Of a DNA stretch of 64,000 nt, positions 21,426 through 31,683 are shown in pieces. The notes under the pieces are model-generated. The model saw nothing but the letters and a program-made list of their open reading frames with translations, searched no databases and was not told the origin of the DNA. Each line of letters begins with the position of its first letter. Within the stretch, counting starts at the first letter, position 1. Source of the DNA: Zea mays. Lineage: Eukaryota; Streptophyta; Magnoliopsida; Poales; Poaceae. The DNA lies in contig NC_050098.1 in NCBI RefSeq assembly GCF_902167145.1, positions 81,942,207-82,006,206 of the forward strand, given 5' to 3'. The translations under genes and the position numbers were made by a program.

Positions 21426-22940
21426 TCAATAAATGTGCTTCGACTCTGGCACAGTGCTGTTGACTGTGCGAGCTTCGGACTGTTCTCTGAAGTCCCTCTG
21501 CTGTGGAGCGTATTGACTCCCTTCTGGCTGTTGACCTTGCTGCAATGGAGGTGGAGGTGGAGGCTGCTGCCAGGAAGCTTGAGGTTGACTTGCCGAAGCT
21601 ACAGAAGCCGCAGGGTGGTTGTCTATGTATTGTGGGACATAAGGCGGATGAAATGAAGCAGTATGCAAAACCTGCTTCGACTGAGCTTGTTGAGATGCAG
21701 CTTCGGCTAGTTCCTTTTGCTTCTGGATTGTAACATGGCACGTCCTAGTGGTGTGGCCCTTGCCCTCTCCACAGAATAGGCAAAACAGTCTCCTTGGCTG
21801 ATCTCCGAATCTTCCGCCGAAGCCCCTGGCGCCTCTGCCTCTTGGAGCTGGTGGCCGAAAGGAAGTTTGTTGTTGCCCCGAAGCCTGTGAGGAGCACTGC
21901 GGCCTGTTTTGCTGACTCCCCTTATCATCATTCTGAGTGCTGTGAATGGAACGGACATGCCTCGGGTAATATCTTCCTCCGAAGCCCCTGGTCATCTCAG
22001 AAAATCTGAAGGCCTCCTCCCTTCTTTGGCGAAAGTCATTGTCGGCACGAATGTACTCATCCATCTTTTGGAGCAATTTCTCCAAGGTCTGAGGAGGCTT
22101 CCGAGCAAAGTATTGAGCTGCAGGTCCAGGACGAAGCCCCTTGATCATGGCTTCGACAACGATTTCATTGGGCACCGTTGGTGCCTGCGCCCTCAATCGT
22201 AAGAACCTTCGGACATAAGCCTGAAGGTATTCTTCGTGATCCTGAATACACTGGAAGAGGGCTTGAGCTGTAACCGGCTTCGTTTGAAATCCTTGAAAGC
22301 TGGTCAGTAACATATCCTTCAGCTTCTGCCATGAAGTGATTGTTCCTGGCCGAAGGGAGGAATACCAGGTCTGAGCAACATTCCTGACGGCCATGACGAA
22401 AGACTTCGCCATGACTGCAGCGTTGCCCCCGTACGAAGACACTGTTGCTTCGTAGCTCATCAAGAATTGCTTCGGGTCGGAGTGGCCGTCAAACATGGGG
22501 AGCTGGGGTGGCTTATAGGATGGAGGCCAAGGAGTAGCCTGCAGCTCAGCAGATAGAGGAGAAGCATCATCAAAAACAAAATTTCCCTGATGGAAATTAT
22601 CATACCAGTCGTCTTCGTTGACGAAGCCCTCCTGATGAAGGTCTTTCTGATGAGGCCTTCTGTTCTGCTCATCGTGAGTGAGATGGCGAACTTCCTCAGA
22701 AGCTTCGTCAATTTGCCTTTGCAACTCAGCTAGGCGGGCCATCTTCTCCTTCTTCCTCTGTACTTGTTGATGTAGCATCTCCATCTCTCTGATTTCTTGG
22801 TCCAGCTCTTCTTCCTCAAGCGTCGGGCTAACAGCTTTTCTCTTCTGGCTTCTGGCCTCCCGAAGAGAGACGGTCTCCTGGTTGTGGTCCAGCGGTTGTA
22901 GTGCTGCAGCCCCAGCCGCTGAAGCTTTCTTCGGCGCCAT
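21426..22940 (-). CDS. gag of element X
   Basis: An intact 504-residue frame starts with ATG at 22940-22938, about 75 bp downstream of the PBS in minus-strand sense, and ends with TGA at 21428-21426. The N-terminus is basic and helical (EEEELDQEIREMEMLHQQ) with a Gln/Glu-rich coiled coil. The retrotransposon gag core is at about residues 140-300 (LPMFDGHSDPKQFLMSYEA, TWYSSLRPGTITSWQKLKD, YVRRFLRLRAQAP, MIKGLRPG). A zinc knuckle CLFCGEGKGHTTRTC follows near residue 385, with five rather than four residues between the second Cys and His. The C-terminal tail is Gln/Pro-rich. The protein would form particles and bind the element RNA. No pol follows, which marks the element as non-autonomous. Confidence 0.88.
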   Translation of the reverse strand: MAPKKASAAGAAALQPLDHNQETVSLREARSQKRKAVSPTLEEEELDQEIREMEMLHQQVQRKKEKMARLAELQRQIDEASEEVRHLTHDEQNRRPHQKDLHQEGFVNEDDWYDNFHQGNFVFDDASPLSAELQATPWPPSYKPPQLPMFDGHSDPKQFLMSYEATVSSYGGNAAVMAKSFVMAVRNVAQTWYSSLRPGTITSWQKLKDMLLTSFQGFQTKPVTAQALFQCIQDHEEYLQAYVRRFLRLRAQAPTVPNEIVVEAMIKGLRPGPAAQYFARKPPQTLEKLLQKMDEYIRADNDFRQRREEAFRFSEMTRGFGGRYYPRHVRSIHSTQNDDKGSQQNRPQCSSQASGQQQTSFRPPAPRGRGARGFGGRFGDQPRRLFCLFCGEGKGHTTRTCHVTIQKQKELAEAASQQAQSKQVLHTASFHPPYVPQYIDNHPAASVASASQPQASWQQPPPPPPLQQGQQPEGSQYAPQQRDFREQSEARTVNSTVPESKHIY

Positions 22941-22997
22941 AGCGAAGGTCTATAGCTTCCGAAGGTGTTCACGAAGACTCGAAGTGGAAGTGAGTTC

Positions 22998-23015
22998 ACC
23001 GGAGGTGGGCGCCAA
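22998..23015 (-). other. Primer binding site of element X
   Basis: The minus strand directly after the 5' LTR reads TTGGCGCCCACCTCCGGT. The same PBS adjoins the LTRs of G (49257 onward) and D (with one change). It is not the initiator-Met type found in B, C and H; the matching tRNA was not determined. Confidence 0.7.
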
Positions 23016-23686
23016 TGTTGGGGACTTGTTCTCAAATTCTAAGAGTTAAGAACAAGGCAACATAAAAAGTGTTAAGTGTTAGGGTCCTTCGTCCTTCGAA
23101 GCATTATATCCCTTTGGGAAATAATGAGTCTCGGACGAAGGTCATGAGAAACATACCTTCGTAAACATAACAAATAATGACGAAGGACTCACATAAAGCA
23201 TGAAATATGATATAAGCATCACCAAAGAATCATTTCTATTTTATTAACATGGAAAAACAGAAATGATCCCAAATTACAAATGTACCTTCGATCCTGAGAG
23301 AAGGTGAAAAGTACGAGCGTGACGCCAAAAGCAGAATGACAAGTCAGCGTGAACAGTACGGGAGTACTGTTCATCTATTTATAGACGCGGGACGCAGCCC
23401 ACGTAAAATTACATCCATGTCCATTACATTTGTTAACGGTTTATGGAAATCTATTGAGGACCCCGAAGTCTTTTCATCTTAAGGTCGGTTCCCCCTTGTG
23501 CCATCGCGCCGAAGCTTCCCTGCGTACAGCTTCGGCTGCCCCCGACCTTCGTCTGGCTCAGCCTTCGTCCTGGTCGTGCTCCATATCCATAATTCTGAAT
23601 CCGAAAATACCTGTTCATATAATTCACTTGGAAAACATTGTCAAATCATGTTTTTGAGGACCTTCGGAGGACGAAGGCCCCCAACA
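23016..23686 (-). mobile_element. 5' LTR of element X
   Basis: 671 bp, apparently identical to 16370-17040. TATA box at 23383-23376 and perfect hairpin at 23372-23351 on the minus strand. Followed on the plus strand by the second TSD copy CAGGG. Confidence 0.93.
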
Positions 23687-26600
23687 CAGGGTGGTAGGCC
23701 AAGTCACACCATCAACCATATCCTGAAGCGTACCTGCAAAATTATGCCACAAGCAAGACTGAGTATACTAATACTCGGCTAGACTTACCCAGTGTGAGGA
23801 ATCTACTCCTCTACCTCTAGACCATGCAGTTGTTTGGCTGAGGGGTTTGGTTTGCCAGAAGCACTAGCTGTATCTAAAACCAAGTTTTAGCTTTTTGAAT
23901 TCTAACATCATTAGCTTTACTAAGTTAGCTCCTTCTAAGCATACATGGTAACAAACATTTAGTGCAATCAACAAATTGTCTCATGTAACCTCATTTCACT
24001 TCTTACTCAATGTAGTACAAGGGGTCAAGCAGTCTCATTAGCTGTGAGAAGCAGACGATTCAAATCGAGTTTTATCCTTGCAAGGTAAACCAAAACACAC
24101 GACATGTTAGGGTGCTCCGACCCCACACATGTCAACAGTCCCCATCGATTCCCCGTTCGCGTCCAGGCCTCACCACCTTGGCATACAATGCTCCACTGAC
24201 CCCGGCTGCCGCCGTGCATTGACCACACTTGTATCCACCGTAGCTAGCATGGGAGACCCAGTCTCAGGTCGCATGAGGGATAAAGTCCGCGCCCGGCTTC
24301 ACTTAGGTACTAGGTTTACCGGTTACCATATTTCCCGACATGTGCTTAGTACGTTCAAAAGCTTGACTCAGGTATCCACACATTAATCCTTAATTTCTTT
24401 TTCCCATCTCATGAACAAGGCATCCTCCCTGGATCCAAGTCCATACACCAACAAATATCCCGTTATCAAGTTGAATACAATAAATTCCTGACCTCGCGCG
24501 AGTGCTAGAAAAATCACTCGACTTCTACCGAGATCCTGATTTGCATAGCAGCTACTCGACCTAGCATACTAGTATCCATCTCAAAAAGGTATCATAAGTT
24601 CATGCAACTAGAGGTTTCAAGCAACTCCTACACTTAAGTGTACATTACAATCCTACAAGCATTAAGTGTAGTAAAGTAGCATATAATGATACGGTTATGC
24701 ATAAAAAATCGGGGCTTGACTTGAATAGCTGGGGCTGCGGGGAGATCCTCGATAGCAGCCTCAGGAGCTTGCTCCTGGTCTTCCTCTTGGACAGTTCCTT
24801 GCTCGGGGATGAGCACGTACTCTCCGTCAGCGTGATTATAATCTAATGAATGCAACAAGTAAGATACATGCATGATATGATATGTGCTTTAGCAATTAAA
24901 CTTTGATGGTGAATGATCCACTTAAATTAAATAGAGTTAAATCTTGTTACACAAGATTTTTGGTGGTATTCTTAGTAATTTAGATCACACTTAGTTAAAT
25001 TAAGTGGTAAGTCCATTTTGGTGTTCCACTGAATTCTTTTTAAAGTCTTAGTGAGAATTGTCAAGATTTCGAGTTGGACTTATTGGGGCGAGGTTTATCT
25101 TTCCTTTCTTTCCCTTGATCTCCTTTATGTTTTTATAGTGGGTTTGAACTACAAGTTATCTTAATAAATTTCCAAAAATTCTGTAAACATTACAGTGTCT
25201 TATTACTGGTGTGTAATTATCTGTCCTAAAATTTGGGGCTTAAAAAGTGAATAGTTTTCTCTGGGCAAAATTACCAAGTTTTAGGGCAGAAGGGGTGATT
25301 TGAACTACAACTACCATTTAGCAGTGGGGAGTTTTCTAATACTCATTTTTGCTGGCATTTAGATGTTATAACACGACTTGGCACAATTTTCTAGCCATTA
25401 ATACGTACCGGTTATTTTATTATGATTTTCCCAAGTTTCTAGCCAAAGGGGTGCTTTCTACTACCACTATATTTGAAAAATATCAAACAATAGATTTTTG
25501 ATTTTTCCTAGCTTCTATTTTATGCAAGAGCAATCATTCTGAAGTTTGGCATCTTTTTGCTTAAAGGAAGGGGTGGTAAGAATTATTTGGATTAAATGAC
25601 CTTTTTCATGAAGTATTGGTAATAGACATTATTGTACACCTTTCAATTGGGTTTGCATTTTTCTCTGGTGGCCTATCTCATTAGTGACCTAGCAAAATTT
25701 TATTTGCCCATTATTGCATTATTTTGGGTTACCAATGATTTATTCAAAATATGACTCATTATCATGTTCTATTTATCTGCCCTACATAAAATGATGGGCT
25801 GGGGTGTTTATTATTTTTGCAGTGGTGTTTTGGTGGTTATAAGTTCACTGAATATTTATTAATAACTTTGGGTCTGGTTTTATAACTCTAATAATTATTT
25901 TCAAGTTGGAATAATGCTAAATAAAACATTCCACTTTAATTCTATTCTGGACTAGAGGTCTTTCTATTTTTCCTAGGTTCTCTCTTACTTAAGTAGGCTA
26001 GGAAAAATAATTTCATCCAGTGGTCATTAATTTCTAAGGCCTTTCTGATTTTCCTAAGTTTTGGGAAAATGGCTTTTAATAGATATCCCCACTAAATTTT
26101 TCAATACTGGGGTTCTCACTATTTTTAAACAGTGTTTAAATGGGGTTTGAACATCTACAAATTTTCTTAAGTTCAGCACAGAAGCATAACTATTTTTCCT
26201 TAATTAAACAAGGTTTGGTTAGTTTCTGTATTTAATTCTAAACTCTAAAATTTAGATCAGAAAGCATGGGGTTTAGCATTTTTAATTGGTAGTCCATAAT
26301 ATTTAGAATCTAGCAAAATTGGTTTGACAATTTTTGGTTAAGTATCTCTCAAGTTATGAATTTCCTAAGTTCTCTGTTCATTAAAAAAATTAAACAGAAA
26401 CGATTAAATGGAAAACTACTTTGCAACGGGGTCCCTGGCGGGTGTTTTCAAGTTTCCTTACAGACTAGTCCTTGGGCTACTATTCAATTGAGTCGCTGAC
26501 AATTCAGAAAACCCGAGGTCCATCCCCCAAATCAAAAAGTACCTACGGCGGAAGAAAGGGTGGAGGGGTTTACCGGCGGTGAGACTGCTCCGGTGAGGAG

Positions 26601-27976
26601 GCCGAGGGTGTAGGGGAGGTCTTGAGGGTCACGACGATGTGCGGGTCACCGTCGGGATGGTCGGAGTCGGCCGGTCCACGTGCGCAGGCGGGGGAGCTCG
26701 TCGGCGGCGAGGAGTCTGGCCTATCCAGGGCACAATTGACCAATCAAATGGGTCAGAGAGCTTCACCAGGGATCAAGGAAGGTGTGTGCGCGAGGAATTG
26801 AAGAACGGCTCACCGGTTTGCTCGGTCTACGCGCGCAGGCGGGCGGCCGAAGTCCGGTGAGGGCAATCTTGGCCTTCCGGTGAAGTACTGTCGGGTCCGA
26901 GGGCTGGGAAAGCTTCACAAGCTACTGGCTAAGGTAACCGAGCGGCTGGCGCGGCTTGGAAGTGACTGGAGTCGGCTGGCCACGGTGGCCGAGGCTCTGG
27001 CGGCAATGGCGGGCGGAAAAAGAGCTCGCCGGAGCTAAGGAGGGGCGTCTGGCCGGCGAAGGTGAGCACGGGGTGAGGTGAGGCGCGCCCGGAGAGGCTT
27101 TATAGGCGCAGGCGAGCACGGCAAGGGCGAGGGCACGTGGCGGACTTGACTGAACGCTGGGGCGAGCGCGCGCGCGTGTTGGGCGAACGCCGGTGTGCCG
27201 ACCAGGGTCGAACACGTGTGCCCGTTCGTTCTGCCCAAGTTCTGGCGCATGTAGTCATTCATCTGAGCCTGCTCTCGCCTTGGTCAGTGCACAAAACCTC
27301 TTCTCCTCCCTACAAGCTACCGATCTTGTGTGGGGGTCATAGGATTTTGCCTACTGGTTTCAGAGATTTGGGGCCCGAAAATCCGGTCTGTCTCTCTGCT
27401 CAAACCCGAGGCAAATCTAGAGTTTTGTCGTGTCTAGGGCTCGTGTCCCAATGCCATCTTCTGGCATGTGATAGAGGGGTTAGTTAGACACGTTTTTGTC
27501 AATGGGGTCATTAGGATTCGAGCTAGGGATCAAGGTGAACACGCTTGGTCTTTGGCTCAAGGTCAGAAATTCAGAATTCTGAATTTCAGAATTCCCTATT
27601 GAGTCCCCACTTGAGAAGCTTGCTTGGGGTTTTGTTTAAATTATTTTGGCCAAGCTTCCTTAATATTTATTGTTGCTTATTAAATATACTTCAATGTTTA
27701 TATTTGGCCTAAGTCATGATTCTATATTTTTCATACTCTTTTGCTTTTTCTCTTCAATTTTGCTTATAGAGCTCAATTAGGGTTGTTATTAGGCTTTCAA
27801 CATTTTGCCCTTTGGAAAAACTCATTTGTTTTGAACATGATGCTTTTAAGTATAAACTTAGTGGATCCTTTATTCTTAAGTCAATTTGATGCTCATGCTC
27901 AATTTGGTTCACATAAAATGATGGTTCTTCGGTTAGCACTTGAGAGAAACCCTAGGTGACACTGGGGTGTCACATC

Positions 27977-28130
27977 GGTTCTGCTCTTTTGGGGGGATGT
28001 GGTATGTGCCTATGGTCATTGACAATTTTTCTCACTATTCCTGGATGTTCTTTGGGAAGGAAAAGGATGAGACTTTTACTCATGCTCGAGATTTGATTCT
28101 TCAGTTACAAATGAGTTTCCTAGAAATGCT
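27977..28130 (+). pseudogene. Inverted fragment of Sirevirus integrase
   Basis: The plus strand reads GGMWYVPMVIDNFSHYSW, then FGKEKDETFTHARDLILQLQ, the start of a copia integrase core, followed by a frame change near 28110. Its orientation is opposite to the gag segment and LTRs of element C. It lies between the B LTR end (27974) and gag (28141). An inversion inside C is the simplest reading; a scrap from a second copia element is possible. Confidence 0.7.
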
Positions 28131-28140
28131 CTATTTTCTA

Positions 28141-28536
28141 CTATCTCCATATACTTGGATGGAGAGAGAACAAGTGGCTATGCATTTTGTGACTCCAAAA
28201 TCCGTAGTCCTCTCCATCAAAGTGAGGGGGTTTACCGAGAGGTATGGAAAGCAAATGAGTATTAGAACTTTGCGGAATATGAGAATAATCAAATGAAAAA
28301 TTTGAATTAACCGTCTTCTTTTTCTCGTAGTCGTTGTCGTCGTCCTTTTGGGAAGAAGAGGACTCGTCGCTGTCGTCGTAGTAGATGATCTCCTTGATGC
28401 GCCTCATTTTCTTCTTCTTCCCGTCTTTTCTTTTGTGACTCGCGCCTGAGTCAGTAGGCTTGTCATCCTTTGGATCATTGACGAAAGACTCCTTATCCTT
28501 ATCATTGACCACCATCCCCTTGCCCTTAGGATCCAT
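28141..28536 (-). pseudogene. N-terminal part of Sirevirus C gag
   Basis: The ATG is at 28536-28534 on the minus strand (MDPKGKGMVVNDKDKESF). A Lys-rich and acidic stretch (DDSDESSSSQKDD) leads to the start of the gag core (PLGKPPHFDGEDYGFWSHKM). The frame ends at 28141 where the inverted integrase fragment begins, so only about 130 residues remain. Its position just inside the PBS fits gag of Ji/Opie-type elements. Confidence 0.8.
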
Positions 28537-28571
28537 CTCTTCGGGCGATTAGTCCCTAACGTGAAGAGAAC

Positions 28572-28584
28572 GGCTCTGATACCA
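28572..28584 (-). other. Primer binding site of Sirevirus C
   Basis: The minus strand reads TGGTATCAGAGCC, a perfect plant initiator-Met PBS, two bases inside the 5' LTR. Confidence 0.9.
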
Positions 28585-28586
28585 AT

Positions 28587-29842
28587 TGAGAGCACCTAGA
28601 GGGGGGTGAATAGGTGATCCTGTAAAACTTAAAACTTAATGCCACAAAACTTGATTAGGTGTTAGCACAATAAAGCCTAAGTGGCTAGAGAGGAGTTCTT
28701 GCAAAACACAATAACCACAAGAAGATCAACACAGATAGGCACAGTGGTTTATCCCGTGGTTTGGCCAAGTCCAACACTTGCCTACTCCACGTTGTGGCGT
28801 CCCAACGGACGAGGGTTGCACTCAACCCCTCTCAAGTGGTCCAAAGACCCACTTGAATACCATGGTGTTTTGCTTTGTTTACTATGTCCCGCTTGCGAGG
28901 AATCTCCACAACTTGGAGCCTCTCGCCCTTACAACTTGACGTTCACAAAGAAGCACAAAAGTAAGGATGGGATGAGCAACGCACACAAGACACAAAATCA
29001 GAGCAACAACACAAACACAAGTCACAACACGAGCTCTCAACACAACTCAAGGAGTTCTCTACTCAAATGGAGCTCTAGTTGCTATCACAAAGAATCGAAT
29101 GCGCGGAATTGATGTCTTGGTGCTTAGGAATGCTTAGAGAATACTTGGTGTCCTCCTCCATGCGCCTAGGGGTCCCTTTTATAGCCCCAAGGCAGCTAGG
29201 AGCCGTTGAGAGCATTCCAGGAAGGCAAATCTTGCCTTCAGTCGCCTGGCGCACCGGACAGTCCGGTGCAGATTTCTTTCCTTCTGTGGCGCAGCCGACC
29301 GTTGAAGATACAGAGCCGTTGGCGCACCGGACACTGTCCGGTGCACACCGGACAGTCCGGTGCCCCCTTCTGACCGTTGTCTCGGCCACGCATCGCGCGC
29401 GGATTACGCGGCCGATAGTTGGCCCGGCTGACCGTTGGCTCACCGGACAGTCTGGTGCACCACCGGAAAATCCGGTGATTTATAGCCGTACGCCATTAAT
29501 CGCTTCCCGAGAGCGAAGACTTTGCCTGTGAATGGCTCACCGGACAGTCACCAGCCTGGCGCACCGGACACTGTCCGGTGCACCACCGGACCGTCCGGTG
29601 CACCCAGACTGCGCAGAGTCTTGGCGGCTTAGCCAAGTCTTTTCTAAATTGGTCTTTTCCTGTTTCTAGCACTTAGACACAATACATTAGTCTCCAAAAC
29701 AATGTACTAAGTCTTAGAAACATACCTTTACTCTTGATTTGCACTTTGTCCATCAATTGGCATAGATTAACACTTAAGCACTTGTGTTGGCACTCAATCA
29801 CCAAAATACTTAGAAATGGCCCAAGGGCACATTTCCCTTTCA
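28587..29842 (-). mobile_element. 5' LTR of Sirevirus C
   Basis: About 1256 bp, with TG...CA ends, a TATA box at 29183-29177 and a palindrome cluster at 29252-29602. It differs from the 3' LTR by scattered substitutions and by loss of some palindrome copies. Flanked on the right by TSD TCTCC (29843-29847). Confidence 0.9.
29252..29602. repeat. Palindromic repeat cluster in Sirevirus 5' LTR
   Basis: The same palindrome family (CACCGGACAGTCCGGTG and the CACTG form) as in the 3' LTR, with a different number and state of copies. The left LTR keeps a pair near 6855-6895 where this one has a single copy. Confidence 0.8.
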
Positions 29843-29847
29843 TCTCC

Positions 29848-31681
29848 CTTTTCATTCCGTACCACTAGCATCTTTTCTTCAGGTCTTGGTACATCTTCTC
29901 ACTGCTAGGTTGTATGGAATAAGCTGTCTCATGGGCTTCCTTAAGAATCAGTTCCCAAATTGATTTGATGCTAGGAACGCATAGCCTATCTTTGAACCAT
30001 ACCACGCCTTCTGCGTCTTCACAGAAATCTTTTCCTTTCTCATTTATGATCAGCTATCGAATCTCGTTGATCTTCTCATCATCTTTCTGACCATCTTTGA
30101 TTTCTCGCTCTAAGGTGGGTTTCAGCTCAACTGTCACTCCTTGGGTGTTGTTTAGAAATATGAGACTCAGCCTGTCGAATTCCTCTGCTAGCTCATATGG
30201 CATCGAATGAGCGACCATCATGTTGACTTGGCTTTTTTTGCTCAACGCATCGGCAACCACATTAGCTTTGTCTGGGTGGTATGTATCTCCAGCTCATAGT
30301 CTTTGATTAATTCCAGCCATCTTTGCTGCCTCATGTTCAATTCTGGCTGGGTGAATATATATTTGAGACTCTTGTGATCTGTATAGATATCACACTTCTG
30401 CCCATATAGATAATGCCTCCAGGTCTTCAGTGCATGAACCACTACTGCTAACTCCAGATCATGAGTGGGGTAGTTGTTTTCATGAACCTTCAATTGTTGG
30501 AACGAGTACGCCACTAATCTCCCCTCTTGTATTAACACGCATCCCAGTCCGATGTACAAAGCATCACAATACACTGAGAATGGCTTGTGAACATCTGGTA
30601 GAATCAATACCGGTGTTGTAGTCAACTTCTTCTTCAACGTCTCAAAGAGCTCTTGGCACTTTGGGGTCCACTTGAACTCTATTTTCTTCGCTAGTAGGGA
30701 TGTCATTGGCCTAGCAATCTTGGAGAAACCTTCAATGAAACGCCGATAGTAGACGGCCATTCCAATGAAACTCTTGATTCCCCAGATATCTTTTGGTGCT
30801 TTCTAGTCCAGAATAGTTGCTACCTTCTTAGGATCCACAGCTAATCCATCTCGGTTTATGATATGACCCAAGAATAGGACTTCACTGATCCAGAACTCAC
30901 ACTTGCTAAGCTTGGCATACAGCTGACAATCTCGTAGCCTCTGCAATACCTTCCTCAAATGCTCTTCATGCTCTTGCTCATTCTGGGAATATATGAGGAT
31001 ATCAGCAATGAACACTACTACGAACTTGTCGGGGTAGTCCATGAACACACTATTCATCAAGTACATGAAGAAAGCTGGTGCATTCGTCAAACCGAATGAC
31101 AAGACCGTGAACTCATATAGTCCATACTTGGTGATGAATGCGGTCTTCGGTATGTTCGAAGGTCGGATCCTGAGCTGATGGTAACCTAACCTTAGATCTA
31201 TCTTCGATAACACACTAGCTCCTCTCAACTGGTCGAATAGATCTTCAATTCTAGACAGGGGGTACTTGTTCTTGATAGTGACTTCATTCAGAGCTCGGTA
31301 ATCTATGCACATCCTATTTATTCCATCTTTCTTCTCCACGAATAAAACTGGAGCGGCCCAAGGCGAAGTATTTGGTCTGATGTAGCCTTTCTCTAACGGT
31401 TCATTGATTTGCTTCTTGAGTTCCACCAATTCTAGTCCGGACACTCTATAAGCTCTATTGGAAATAGGGGCGGTGCCTGGGATAAGCTCTATGGCAAACT
31501 CAACTTTACGCTCAGGTGGCATGCCTGGTAAATCCTCAGGGAACACGTCGGGGAACTCCGACACAATTCTAATATCCTCCATCAGGTTGGCCTCCTTGCC
31601 ATCTACAGATAAATAGTGATAGGCTCCTTCTAGGTCAGCCATGAACAGTTCAGTTACTACTTCTTTCCCAGATGGGGACAC
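29848..31681 (-). pseudogene. Element A RT - RNase H - integrase N-terminal part (broken)
   Basis: Minus-strand frames give RT at 30803-31681 ([53 protein letters not shown]). RT end and RNase H are at 30242-30760 ([29 protein letters not shown]), with VADALS near 30240. The integrase H2C2 part is at about 29860-29940 (AYSIQPSSEKMYQDL). The RT catalytic motif reads FIADIL instead of FIDDIL, removing the first active-site Asp. Stops and frameshifts occur near 30790, 30250 and 30050. The right edge abuts the TSD of Sirevirus C, and the frame continues at 6188. Confidence 0.88.
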
Positions 31682-31683
31682 TA

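Larger units (their letters stand above)
16370..23686 (-). mobile_element. Non-autonomous gypsy-like LTR retrotransposon X (gag plus antisense gene)
   Basis: The LTRs 16370-17040 and 23016-23686 (671 bp each) appear identical base for base. CAGGG occurs on both sides (16365-16369, 23687-23691), and the empty site matches uninterrupted LTR copies of the B family. The PBS next to the right LTR and the purine tract next to the left LTR put the element on the minus strand. It encodes gag (21426-22940) but no protease, RT, RNase H or integrase, so it must rely on proteins supplied by another element. The rest of the interior holds a plus-strand three-exon gene and a tandem-repeat block. Identical LTRs and intact frames indicate a recent insertion. 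Confidence 0.92.
16305..24842 (-). other. LTR-encoded exon-like segments a and b (element B copy)
   Basis: Segment a is 24842-24720: an acidic frame (GEYVLIPEQG, EEDQEQAPE) preceded on the minus strand by the acceptor-like CATTCATTAG. Segment b starts at 23733 after AATTTTGCAG, is interrupted by X between 23692 and 16369, and ends at a stop at 16307-16305 (WTVEWDAAPAGEE). In this copy the splice donor after segment a reads TC, where F and H have GC, so splicing here is probably lost. See F for the clean version. Confidence 0.45.
8013..27974 (-). mobile_element. Gypsy chromovirus B (Tekay/Del-type), inserted in Sirevirus C
   Basis: Order along the minus strand: 5' LTR (27974 to 15991, interrupted by X), PBS, ORF0, gag, protease, RT, RNase H, integrase with chromodomain, polypurine tract, 3' LTR (9812 to 8013). 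The chromodomain and the protein sequences place it among plant chromoviruses, probably the Tekay/Del lineage. Coding regions carry several stop codons (mostly Trp or Gln to stop) and 1-nt deletions, so it is no longer autonomous. The left LTR lacks its outer 2.9 kb, so no TSD can be checked. Confidence 0.85.
15991..27974 (-). mobile_element. 5' LTR of element B, split by element X
   Basis: The LTR runs 15991-16369 plus 23692-27974 (about 4.66 kb after removing X and one TSD copy), TGTGGTGGAACC...GGTGTCACA on the plus strand. It aligns along its length with F (37903-42585) and both LTRs of H. From the minus-strand 5' end: a TATA box at 27099-27104, a GC-rich leader about 26530-27090, an AT-rich stretch about 24900-26500, exon-like segment a (24842-24720) and exon-like segment b (23733-23692 plus 16369-16305). 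Plus-strand ORFs near 24129-24386 are not supported by an ATG in the other copies. Confidence 0.88.
6189..29842 (-). mobile_element. Sirevirus (Ty1/copia, Ji/Opie-like) element C, carrying nested insertions
   Basis: Two matching LTRs, 6189-7446 and 28587-29842, begin TGAGAGCACC and end CCCTTTCA on the plus strand. Both are flanked by TCTCC (6184-6188 and 29843-29847), a 5-bp TSD lying in the integrase gene of element A. The A reading frame continues across the empty site. The right LTR borders a methionine-tRNA PBS and gag, and the left one a polypurine tract, so the element is on the minus strand. Only about 570 bp of internal sequence remains on the left and 610 bp on the right. The rest was lost or displaced by element B (8013-27974). 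Family naming rests on remembered LTR sequence. Confidence 0.88.

Noticed and set aside
28681..29112. 143-codon ORF in both Sirevirus LTRs as a possible protein
   Set aside because: It lies in the transcribed LTR region on the antisense strand, starts without ATG, and has no domain. It is kept only because the LTRs are similar.
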